Assembly: GCA_009746045.1 (NCBI GenBank)
Contig: RPFO01000175.1
Coordinates: 3,902,430-3,966,429, forward strand
From: Mesostigma viride
Lineage: Eukaryota > Streptophyta > Mesostigmatophyceae > Mesostigmatales > Mesostigmataceae
DNA: 64,000 nucleotides
Direction: 5' to 3'
Of the stretch, positions 30,997 through 41,360 are shown piece by piece (position 1 is the stretch's first letter; every line of letters starts with the position of its first letter). The notes beneath the pieces are model-generated. The model saw nothing but the letters and a program-made list of their open reading frames with translations, was not told where the DNA came from and searched no databases. The translations under genes and the position numbers were made by a program.

Positions 30997-31938
30997 CCAA
31001 TCCCTTCTTTTCTTTAGGGATCACATCCCCTGCCAGGGACCCTTGAAGTAGCTTGAAATGTCCTTCACTCCAGCTTGAAGCTTGAACAGATGTCTTTAAT
31101 GGCCAATGCCATTCCCCCAGCCCTTTCTTTTAAGGAACTGGAAAAGAAACAGATCTGCCACAGGGAAAACCATTCATGAGAAATGGATAAAAACCTATGG
31201 AAGTGGCATTACAGAGTACCACCAGATATTAGAAACAACAAAATTAAATACATACAGGTTAATTCTATGAGGTCTTCTCCAGGAATTAATCCCATCACCT
31301 CGGTAGAGCCTCCAGTACAATGACCTTCTGGCGGTGAGTTACATTAATCCCAGATACTAATCCCATAAAACCCAGTACATATTAATATAAGCACAATAAA
31401 TCCATGACAATTGAAATACCACTTGACAAAGTAAGACGTATTACAATAGTTTCCCCGTCATTCTCAACAGGTTAGTATTGGCGCCCGTCTTATGGCGCCC
31501 GTCTACTTGTCAGATGATAAATTGCCACAGCAAACAAATGACAAAATGAAACACATAGGCAACAATTAAATCCTGCCCTGGGGAACTAGGGAAGTCTGAA
31601 CAGGTAAACACCTGAGCAGGCCAGCTTGTAGAAACATAATACCAGGGAATCGAACCCCGCCCTATAAACCCCAGAATAAAGGTTCCCAGACCATTGTGAG
31701 AGGTATGTACAAATATACATTTTTTTAAATAGAATACATGGTCTGTAATGGACCTGTCAACCTTGTGTAGTCAACAGCATGAACCCCAGCCAAAACCTGG
31801 CTGTATCCTGATTAAAATCAGAGTGAGTGTACCATGGTCCATGAGCCTTAGTACAGACTAAATACAGGTATTATGCCAGTCACAATGCTGACACTACCAC
31901 ACAATCTGCTCTCCAATGCCCTATAACCAGGCACCAGC

Positions 31939-32682
31939 TTAGACAGCTTGCTGAGATGGGTCCATCAGAGACTGAAGAACCTTGTATTGCACTGCTGCCT
32001 TCTGCACTAGCTTGGTCAAAGCATCAGCAGGATTGTCAACCCCAGGGATATGCTCAATATTGGCCAAGGAGGACAATTCCTTAAGAAGGAGATAATCCAA
32101 GTCCCTACTTCTGGCCATCTGCCTGTGCACAAACTGCACCATCCCCATGGAGTCTGTTTTTAGAAGAGTGGTAACCTGAAGTGGCCAAGGAGTGTTAGAA
32201 GTCATCTGATGAAGCAACTCCTTCAGATAAAGGCTTGTGTGAATGCCTTCACAAATAGCCCTGCATTCTGCCACATCACTACTGACAGCCACCCGTTTGT
32301 GCAGGCGACTAAACCAGCTCACCAAACTCCCCAGGCCTTCCTGTCTGAGCACAAAGAGCCCTGCAGCCCTGCCCCTGACCTTGGAGACCTGCCTGCTGTC
32401 CATTGAGCTATCCACATACAGCTCCATGCAAATGGGTTGTGATAAATCCACTGCAGACAACAGAATGCCAGACGAAGCCCTGACCTGATCAGCCACCTTG
32501 GCAGACCCTAGCTCTGTCAGCATGTCATCAGGCAACCTGGCTATGACCATAAGGTCTGGCCTGGAAATGCCTGCCACCCAAGCAACCATGCCCCTCACCA
32601 TGGGACACAGTGCCTGTGTGATGACTGGAGGAAGCTTGCTAATGAGGGTCTCTTGATAATCATTGCCCCCCACCAGCAGCAT
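31939..32682 (-). CDS. Copia copy 2: RNase H domain
   Basis: 247 codons, nearly identical to copy 1 (PPVIT for PPTIT near the start), with the same catalytic positions in ELYVDSS, SSDVAECRAI, KTDSMG and NPADALTK. It is cut from the RT frame by a C-run of six at about 32692, where copy 1 has seven. Confidence 0.85.
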   Translation of the reverse strand: MLLVGGNDYQETLISKLPPVITQALCPMVRGMVAWVAGISRPDLMVIARLPDDMLTELGSAKVADQVRASSGILLSAVDLSQPICMELYVDSSMDSRQVSKVRGRAAGLFVLRQEGLGSLVSWFSRLHKRVAVSSDVAECRAICEGIHTSLYLKELLHQMTSNTPWPLQVTTLLKTDSMGMVQFVHRQMARSRDLDYLLLKELSSLANIEHIPGVDNPADALTKLVQKAAVQYKVLQSLMDPSQQAV

Positions 32683-34731
32683 ACGCCACTCCCCCCTTCT
32701 TCACCAGTGTGGCCTCCATGCCCACAAACAGCAGAGGCTCATTCTCCACCTGCCATTGCTCCCTACCCAGAGGAAACTTGGACTTAATGATGGAGATCAG
32801 CTCCTTAAGCCACGACGTGGGAGCTATCAGATGTAGGTCATCCCCGTGCAGCGAAGCATACACTGGTAGGCCTTCCCATTGCCCCAGAAACAGACAGGGG
32901 TCTACAGGAGAGACCTTCAAGTTGCAATGCTCCTTCAGGAAACGGTTGAGAGTCTCCCTCCAGATTATTGGACTTGACCTCAGGCCCTCCAGGCCCTTGA
33001 GGATTTTAAGGAACTCAGTGTGAATGTCCCTTTTCCATACAGCAGGCACCCTGACATAGAAAGGCGTCTTGCCCTCCCACTTTTCCTGTGCCACATCTGC
33101 ATCCCCTCCAGAAATGCCCTCTTGAAGTCTACCACCACTGAGCCATAGTCCAAGCCCTTGTTGAGAAGGCCTAGAAATACACACAGCAGCAGCCTCCAAG
33201 TGTCATGCAGCATGCCAGGGGTATACAACTCCTCAGCAGTGCACTCACCAGTACCCTTGAACTCATTCAGCACTGGCCTGACATGTGGTACCTTGACCCC
33301 GTCCACCTCCTTCATCTTGATGACAAACTTGAGCTTGAGTAGACGTCGTGCAGGAGGCAGGTCATTGACAGGTTCCACGCATTTCTTGGAGATCCAGTCC
33401 TCCCCAGATTTAATCAGACCCAGTGTGACCTGGGGACACATAATGGGAGAGGACATGAGCTTCACCAGGCCTTGGTAGTTGATAGGGCTGTGTCCAGCAA
33501 GTGAGTGAGGACCAATGCCCAAACTGCTTGGATGACTAGCAGCTGGCAATATGAGGTCATCAACCAAGGGCTCCTGCCCCTGGCACACTTGCACACGCTT
33601 AACCGTCCTGGTTACTGCACGTGATAGGTGAGTGGTCCTGAAATTAATCAGTGGGACCTGACCAGCCCCTTCCTTAGTCAGGAGAGAGGACGTGATCACT
33701 ACCCCATCCTGGCATAGGAAATTCTGCCCCAGAAGAGCAGGTCCCTGATAGCCCTCCAAGACACAAAAAGCAGTGTCCTGTCCAAGGATAGGAATGAATA
33801 CCTCACCCAGTACCTTCACGTGTACCCCGCCACTGAAGTCAGACACAAACTGATAGCTGGGTTCAGTCATGCTGTACCCTGCTGCAGCTCTGGTCCCAAT
33901 GATGGAAACCTGAGAATTAGTGTCTACCTCTAAGGCAGTGTCCAGCCCCAGATTGCCATGCCACCTGAGCTTGGCTACCTTGGGCTGCTTCTTGGCCCTT
34001 TGCAGAGCCCCAATCAATCCAGCCAAACTTGTCCCCCTGGGCTTGGTTAGAGCCTTGGGCTTGACAGTTGACTCCCCAGCTGTTGACCTTGCAGCCTGTT
34101 CAACAGGTACCTCTGCAACCTGGCCAGGGCTGACAGATTCCCCTGCAACAGATGTGGTCGTTGCGTCAGTGATGTCACTTGGGACCTGAAAATCCTGCAG
34201 ATCCTGTGAGCCTTGTGCCTGACTGCCCTCATTCATCAGGTTAGGCTTGACATATGACCAACTCAGCCGGTGCACATGCTTTGGTTCGTCCTCCATGCTG
34301 ACCAAGCATGCGTGGCTAGCTTCATCAACCTGGGTAACCACCCCAGGACTCCAGCTACCACGTTTGCCATAAAGGCTAGGTTCCTTCCAAGCTAGGACCT
34401 TCTGACCCACTTGTGGCTCCAGCATCTTCCAACCCCGGTCCTTCTCCCTCAGCTTGGCAAAGGTGACATGTGCAGCATGTTTCCAGCCCTCCAGCACATG
34501 TGGTGGGCACAGGCCATGATATAGACCCATTGGGCTGACAGCAACTCCATCATAGTAGAAGTTAACCCTGCTGTTCAGCTGCTGCTCCACGTTCCTCAGC
34601 CATGCACTCCTGACAAGTGCAGGTGCAGACAAGGGTACCCAGTCTTCAGAGATGATCAATTTCTTGACCTCCTGGATTGCCCTCTCGATAGCACCCTGCT
34701 GCCCATGAGCCTCCCTAGGTGTAACCAGCAA
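32683..34731 (-). pseudogene. Copia copy 2: integrase C-terminus, protease-like and RT domains
   Basis: The frame 34731-32980 is open from the integrase catalytic Glu (GAIERAIQEV) through the SH3-like part, a linker, the protease-like domain (EVDTNSQVSII at about 33912-33935, LLGQNFL) and the RT N-terminus (VVVDFKRAFLEG). This one uninterrupted frame proves the INT-PR-RT order. RT then continues in another frame (32660-33199) with HGDD at about 32839-32853. The shared break lies at GAGGGGATG, about 33104. Confidence 0.85.
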
Positions 34732-35420
34732 CTCAGGAAGGGTGGATCACCCTTGAGATGCTGAAACTGCATGTCCACCTGGATCCTTGTGGTAGGAAAC
34801 TTGGCTCTTACATTCTGCAGGGCAGCCAGCAAGTACCTGTTCTTCATAGAAGGTAAATGCTCCAGCACCTTGTATTTCGTGTACCTGTCCACGCACACCA
34901 ACAGTTGCATGCCCCTGATGTGTTGGATATCACACTGCAGATCACCAATGCTCTGAGGTAGAGCTTTGGCATGTGATTTCCTGGGCTTGTTGGAGGACAA
35001 CTGGCACTTACACCGTGAGGCAGCTTGCTGACACGCCTTAAGAAGGGGTGCCCTGCCCATACGGAAGGCAAAGTTGTTTGACAGAGAAGTGGCATGCCCA
35101 AACATGTTGTGGATTCGGGCACCCAACTCCTGGTACACAGAGGAAGCAGTCCCTGGCACAGTCAGGACTGTGCTGTCAGGTTGTCCAGCATCACCATGCT
35201 GACTTCCATCCTGTTCTGACTCAGAGCCTGAGTCACCCTGCTCATGCCCAACACCTGGACCGCCAGCAGGGACCACATGCATACCACCAGAGGCCTTCAC
35301 ACCCCTCTGTGGTTGTACATTGGTTTCTCTCAAAATGAGAGGTCCACCCTCGTGCCCAGCACGAGGATGCATGGGGTCAGACATTCTTACAGCTGCACCA
35401 GCTGTCAAGGACGTCTTCAT
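34656..35420 (-). pseudogene. Copia copy 2: integrase N-terminal half, frameshifted
   Basis: Carries the low-complexity N-terminus, the His/Cys segment and the first two catalytic Asp residues (DLQCDIQHI, IQVDMQF). A missing base at about 34743 (GGGTGGATC against GGGTAGGATC in copy 1) shifts the frame before the catalytic Glu, which lies in the neighbouring frame. Confidence 0.75.
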
Positions 35421-35560
35421 AGGAACCTGTACCTCTCCAGGTGACCTGGGGCCACCATGAACCTGGAGATCACCCTCTTGTTGCCCAGATATAAAATCTG
35501 CATTGGAGCACCTGGCCTCCCCCTGGGTGAATTAAGGTGTGTAGGGGTTGCCTCAGACAG

Positions 35561-36665
35561 TCACTGCTCCTTGTTGTCTTCTTGCTGACTGCCCTTTGAA
35601 GGCTGGCCCTGGGACTTGTTGTTGTTCTTCTTGTTGTTGTTGTTTTTCTTGTTGCTGCCCTGGCCCTGGGTCTTCTTGAAGCTGGGACACTCCTTCTTGA
35701 TGTGCCCCCACCCCTTGCACAGGTAGCATTGGATCTTTGACTTGCCCTGGCCTCCTCCCCCGTTGTCAGGCGCGTTGCCCTGCTTGGGCTTACCACCCAC
35801 TCCTGAACACCGACTTGGAGTGTGACCTCCTGTCAGGGTCGGGTGAATGATTGGCCTTCCGCTTGTTGTGGTTGCCCCCTCGTCCTCCTTGGCTTCTGTC
35901 AGCCTCAGACGTCTTGGAGCCCCCCTGGGTACGCCCACCTGCGTGGGTAGCCTTCACTGCTGGCACTCCACCCTCAAACAGCTCCTCTGCCTCGAGTGCT
36001 TGTTTGATTATGACCTTGTAGGCCTTGAGGGTAGAGTGTGGGGCACACATGACCTTTAAAGAGCCACGTGTTGCCTTGTCCAGCCCAGAGACCTTCAACC
36101 AGTTGTCAGGGCTATGTTATCTGCCACATTGAAACCGTGGCCCTGCCTCCTCAACCATTTTGCAATAGCTAAGGAAATTCTGGATGAGATCCCCTTGACC
36201 TCCCACCCTTGATACTTGTCTTGCCAATGGATGCCGACCTTCTTTCGCTGGTCTTCAAGCAGCTCCTTCAGCTCAGCTACATACACTGCCCAGGCCTTGT
36301 TGGCCTTCTTACATTCCCTGGTTAGGTCCTTGATCTGATCAGTGCACTTGCCAAACGTGCTGCTGCCTATCCAGATCTGATAGTAGTTGGTACCCCCGTA
36401 CAAACTAGGAAACCCTTCCAGCCCTTCTACAAACTCTTCAGCCTGCTTAGGCTTAGAGTCAGATGTCACAGGTTGCAGCTGATTAACAATTAATAACCCT
36501 GAGTGGTAAGGTCATATCCAGAAACAGCATGTGTAGTATTATTATTCAAAGGATATTAGTAATCTCTCCGGTGACCCCCACGTCATCTACGTGAGCGGTC
36601 CCGCTACCAGCACCCCCATTATTATTCCCACTGGCTAGGCCCTTGCTACGGCGTCCCTCAGCCAT
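35561..36665 (-). pseudogene. Copia copy 2: gag, frameshifted
   Basis: Same layout as copy 1 from the ATG at 36665 to the knuckle CYLCKGWGHIKKEC (about 35688-35732) and the Asn/Lys/Gln-rich tail. Breaks private to this copy lie near 36497, 36104 and 35802. The early TGA after about 35 codons is shared with copy 1. Confidence 0.75.
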
Positions 36666-36787
36666 GGTAAACTACACTAGCTGTGTACAGCCCTGAGCTA
36701 AGCAGCTGGAAAACAAAAGACAGGTAGATATGTACAATCTGTCAAAAAGCCGCCTGCCCCGGTGCCGACCGCGCCACCATGCCGAAT

Positions 36788-37573
36788 TCAGTCGAGACCA
36801 CGAAAATCGCAGTAGTCGTAGTCGTAAATTGGATCGTTGGCGACAGGCGCAGGCGCGTCCTGGCCTTGCCCAACCTCAATCGTCACCGGTGTTTCGATGA
36901 CGATGGGGTCCAACCGACGTCCCGTCACCGGATCAATGCGGCGACGACGGCGGCGGGTGACGATGCGGAGCGGGTTGGTAAGAATCGTTAGAAAATCCCA
37001 CCCGTCCGGCGCCCACTCTCGCAATGCAGACAAGAACGCGACAAGATTGAGCAGCAATTGCCGCTCACGCGTCCGGAAGCCTCGCGACAGCAACTGCAGA
37101 ATCGCAAGGTCTTGAAACAGGTTGGTCGTAATCGTCGGAATGACGCCCGAACGAACCGACAGCCAGTTAGCGAGATTGCGCTGGTAACCTGTAAGCGATG
37201 AAACCGCGTTGTCGATCTCCTCAGAGACCTCGGCAACCGCGCTGGGCGCTTGCAACCCCGCCCGGGTATGGACCTCGAAGTCCGCGAGCAAAGCGCGAAT
37301 GGAATCAAGGTAATCGCGAAACCCCGAAACAATCGAAGGTTGCGGAGGCGGGGGCGGCAGTCGTAGGTTTTGCAGCAGTTCTTGCTGCTGAGCGCGTAGC
37401 TCCGCACTGGACGCTACCGCCTGGTCAACAACACGCTGCCACGCCGGATTAAGAACCGGACGATCTTCACGAACAGGAGTCGTTGAAGGACCAGCCGGAG
37501 ATTCGGCGATGTCCGCTGGACTGCCCAAAATTTCAGAATCCCTCGGAATGCGGAACTCCATTGAGTCCGGCAT
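36788..37573 (-). CDS. Copia copy 2: extra CpG-rich ORF (261 aa)
   Basis: Full-length and open, with only a few substitutions from copy 1 (for example QQQELL for QQQALL and GQDAPA for GQEAPA). Frame preservation here, while gag and pol are broken in both copies, suggests either selection until recently or simply fewer homopolymers. Confidence 0.75.
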   Translation of the reverse strand: MPDSMEFRIPRDSEILGSPADIAESPAGPSTTPVREDRPVLNPAWQRVVDQAVASSAELRAQQQELLQNLRLPPPPPQPSIVSGFRDYLDSIRALLADFEVHTRAGLQAPSAVAEVSEEIDNAVSSLTGYQRNLANWLSVRSGVIPTITTNLFQDLAILQLLSRGFRTRERQLLLNLVAFLSALREWAPDGWDFLTILTNPLRIVTRRRRRRIDPVTGRRLDPIVIETPVTIEVGQGQDAPAPVANDPIYDYDYCDFRGLD

Positions 37574-37600
37574 TTTTCTTGGTACGAAGATTGTAATACG

Positions 37601-38216
37601 AGTTGAGTGAGAGTTTACCACCGAGGGAATCCATGGCTCTTGCAGGAAAGTTGCCTTTATTATAATAAGCAAACACAGACGTAAGTCACGTCAAGTCCGA
37701 GACTGCACGTAGCACAGACGACAGGGTCGTTGTGCCAAGAGAGCGTGCACGCAAGAGCTAGCGTCCCGGTGCGACCAAGTCACACATATAGCTTGCTAGG
37801 GACGCGTCCAAGTATTCAGCTGTACTGTCACAGCTGAACTGTCAATCAATTGATTACACGGACTCTGGCACGCCTTTGGCGCGCAGATCTATCAATTGTC
37901 CATACGGCTAGTCCTGTGGACCTATCCGTACATTACTCAGCACCAATTGTCTCATAGGTCCTGGCGCGCTACAGCACGCCTACCTATCAATTGACTATCA
38001 AGTCCTGTACAAGTCCTGTCAACGTCCTGCGGACTATCAAAGTGACACTTGTACATCCTGTGTCCGTACGCGCCCACAGTGGCGCGCCGGGTACTGTCGG
38101 CACAGCCTAGGAAACGTCATAACTTTTACGTCCCGTATCCAAATGAGGCGTTTAAGGTGCCGTTGGAAAGAGCGTAACAATCTCTATCCACCTAACGTAA
38201 ATCCTTTACGTTAACT
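37601..38216 (-). repeat. LTR3 (616 bp)
   Basis: Ends AGTT...AACT like LTR1. It differs mainly near 38131-38155 (TCCCGTATCCAAATG for TTCCTTAACCAAATG). Followed at once by GGCAC, the right copy of the target duplication. Confidence 0.92.
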
Positions 38217-39790
38217 GGCACAGAGACGTCAATGACTGCAAGTGCCGCCCGCCTCCCTCGATCAAAGTCCAGAACCACGATCGATGTCAGGTCGGTGGTT
38301 GCATGGGGGAGTAGAATTAAAGCCGCGCCGTCCGCATCCTCAGACCGGATGTTCGCGTGGGGGGAAACGGACCGGACCATGGCGAGCACCACCGTCAGGA
38401 GGACCATGTGCAAGTACAAGTACCGATGAGCTGGTTCTGTTGGCCTCCCATGCGCATGACACGGGTAGTGGGTCCCCGACTCCCCGTGGGGTACGTCCAA
38501 GGCCTGCCCGCAGCTACCACAGGGCTGCCCTCAGTGCGGGAACAAGAGGTTGCAGAGCAAACAGTTGGTGGCGCAGGGCCACCGGCCGGATAGAGTGACT
38601 AGGCGCTGCAGGATCGACAAATGGGGCCGGGGCCATGGGGAGAGCACGGAGCCGACCGAGCCGTAAGCCGAGCCCACACTGAGTCCGCAACGAGAGTGAG
38701 CTAGAACAGCCATGCACGACCCTGGGCGTTGAGGTCATCAAAAAGAGCCATCCAATCCGCCGTGTGCAGAATACCTGCGTACTAGGTTTTCTGGTGTTCA
38801 TCGATGACGCGGGCAGGGAATGCTGCGGGGGATACTGCATGACGGTTGCTTAACCCGGAGGGGTGCCCCGAGGAAGGGGCCGTTGGGCGGCCGGACTAGC
38901 GGTACGTGTGGACGGTAGTGCAGGCCACTGATCGGCCTGCTGGATCTCAGCAGCATCAGTATAATAAGCATCCTGGATGGCGGTGATGCAAGGATAGGGG
39001 CTGGCGGGGTCCAAGAAGAGGTCAGGCGCCGCCGTAGCCAAAAGGGGAAGGAGCCGACAGATTTCTGCCCATGACTGAGCGACAGAGCCCCAAAACGCCG
39101 CCGGTGCCGGCAGCCGGGCTGTTGGAGTCAGACCCGGCAGCCGCCCATCCGGCCGGGCTGGGAAGCGATGCGGATCGATAGAATGAGCCGGGAGACCGGG
39201 GCCGGGAACCAGCTCAGTGTGCCATGCAAGGCCAACTGGATGCGTTCATCGCGGCCCTTGGCGGCCAGTCGGACCTGGGCGGGGAGGCCCAGGGCGCCCC
39301 GGAGCCAATAAACGACGCGAGGGTGCACGCAAAGCCAGAGAAGCAGCCCGCTTCGGGTCTGCAAATCATGCAGGCGAGCAATCAATGGGCACCGGCAAAA
39401 ACTCGGCGGTGCACTCGATCCTCATTCGATCCTCAATGGCGGCCCGGAGCCTGGGCGTCGATGACGAAATCGGGGTCGCCGATTGGAACGCCGATCGAGG
39501 ACGTCCACCCCACAGAGATGTTCGTTCCGCGGCCCAGGAGCTGCATGCGGCGGAAAGCCCGAGCAATCACCCTGGGGCGAGTACACCGCGCATTTGGCCC
39601 TGGTCAGCTTGAGGTTGTTGATGTCAGCCACGGCCGTCTGCAGGGCCAGAAGGGCCGCGTTGGTGTCGACTGCACGGTGCCCATGATCGAGGTAGATAGA
39701 TGTCGTCGAGGTAATATATGCCAGTGTGGCAACCGCCGGGACGTGAGCTGACGTGGACCGCGCGGAGGCAAACCTTGAGGGGGGCAGCAA
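38217..39790 (-). pseudogene. LINE body: reverse transcriptase to C-terminal domain, decayed
   Basis: Read on the minus strand from 39790. IYYLDDIYL at about 39690-39717 is the YxDD catalytic box of a reverse transcriptase, followed by INNLKLTRAKCAVYSPQG (thumb entry). Then ARLHDLQTRSGLLLWLCVHPR with VYWLRG (39128-39385), a pattern seen in non-LTR elements. At 38222-38300 a domain containing VVLDFDRGRRAALAVIDVSV runs into the Copia insertion and resumes at 23152. Multiple frameshifts make it a pseudogene. The Asp...Ile-Asp-Val pattern hints at a nuclease fold, which is inference only. Confidence 0.7.
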
Positions 39791-41059
39791 TTACATAATT
39801 AATTTATTAATTATACTCGTGCTCCCTTTGGGGAGTCACGGAGCCCCGAAGTGCTTGTAATCCCTGTGTGTGCACAACAGGAGAAAGGGCAGAGACCCCC
39901 AGTCTCCTCCTTCATGCCTAAGGCATGCCGCAGCTGATTCGGGCGCGCTAGCTACAGTAAACGGACACGCTAACGATCCGGCAATCTGTGGGTGCAATTA
40001 GACCCATGTGAGCATGGCATATTTGTCAGAAATTTCCTTGGTCGTCAAGACTGATTGAGACAATTGATAGACAGTTTAATTATTCATTGCATATTTAGGT
40101 TACGGACTGCCACAGGCCGTTTCACCGCCAAAGCCTGGCATGGTGCGGTTCCCGGGTGGGGACCATAGCATCCATAGCCACACTGGGCTCGGACTGCAAG
40201 GTAAGTGCAACGTAGGTGTGTCACTTCCTTCTCAAGGCACATTGCATGGGGCAGCGGTGCACGTTCTAGAATATTCTGCACAAGTTGCCAGCTGTCGATT
40301 ATACAATTGACGATTAGGAGAATGCCAGATGTCAAGCAACTAACACGGCATACAATGCATCTAGAACTGGATTCAGTCATACGAAATATCCAACACGGAA
40401 TATTCGGCCGAGGATAGTACCGTCGGCACCTAAGGTACGCAAAGTATTGTGCCGGAATTACAACTTCGGCACTACATAACTTTTGCTCTACTGCACTATA
40501 TTCAGTGCTATAAGTTGTGCCGGAAAGCTCACGGCGGGCCCTACCAAGCCCATTTAATTATCGGCCAGAAAGACGGCAGGCGGGTGCGATTGTTAGGGAC
40601 GCAACCCTAACTAATACCTCCGTTTACAACATGATGGCCAGACACTACAAATGTAAACAGGCAGTTGGGCACACAGGGTGAAATTCACCTCTGACAATAT
40701 TACTACAGGGAGCGTGGGCAACTTGGAATCTGGTCATATAGCCATGCAGGACGTAGCATGGCTGTACAAGGACTAAGCTAAGGCTATGGCTGGTTGTATA
40801 CTGTGCATGAGCGATGCACGTGACTAGGTATGTTGGCACATGCAGCTAGGCAAACATTGTAAGCATGGCTGCCATAGCGGCAGTGACTACCGAGGGATAC
40901 AAGCTAGGGCTATTAGCTAGTCTAGCCCGCGGGGGGCGTCCACATCTTGTGGTTGATCATCAGGACTCCCCGCCCCTCCAGTACACCTTGGGCTTCTGGG
41001 GGTCCTGCTTGTGGCGGAGGTATTCCGGCCACAGGTCCACTAGGAAGTCGGCCGAAATT
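39791..41059. other. Intergenic, no gene seen
   Basis: No supported gene. A minus-strand stretch at about 40975-41065 (WPEYLRHKQDPQKPKVYW) has coding-like composition and could be an exon or transposon remnant, but nothing around it allows a model. Confidence 0.4.
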
Positions 41060-41360
41060 CGCACTGATATTTCTTGAGATTGTCCTGAGTTTTTTTGAGA
41101 TTTATCTACACTCATCTTGAGATTTCCTGAGATATCTTGAGAACGTCTTGAGAATGTCTTGAGATTGATCTTGAGTTTTCCTGAGATTGTCTTGAGATTG
41201 TCTTGATATTTCGTACTGAGAAAATCTGGTAAGTGCGCAAGATTTCGGGTGGAAAAAATCTCAAGATTTTCAACCGAAAAACTCAGGTCTTGAGATTTTG
41301 ACTTTGTGGTGAAAATCTCAGGACAAAAAAACGAGTAGAATCTCAAGAATCTCAAGAGCA
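41060..41360. repeat. Degenerate CTTGAGATT minisatellite
   Basis: About 20 imperfect units built on TCTTGAGATT or CCTGAGATT, some expanded with T or A runs. It produces a Ser/Lys/Asn-rich open frame on the minus strand that is probably not a protein. Confidence 0.8.

Larger units (their letters stand above)
30385..38216 (-). mobile_element. Copia-type LTR retrotransposon, copy 2 (shares LTR2 with copy 1)
   Basis: The same family and orientation as copy 1, between LTR2 and LTR3. GGCAC follows LTR3 (38217-38221) and precedes LTR1, and no duplication flanks LTR2. The pair therefore arose from one insertion followed by recombination between LTRs, not two independent insertions. Coding differences from copy 1 are mostly single-base indels at different places. 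Confidence 0.9.
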
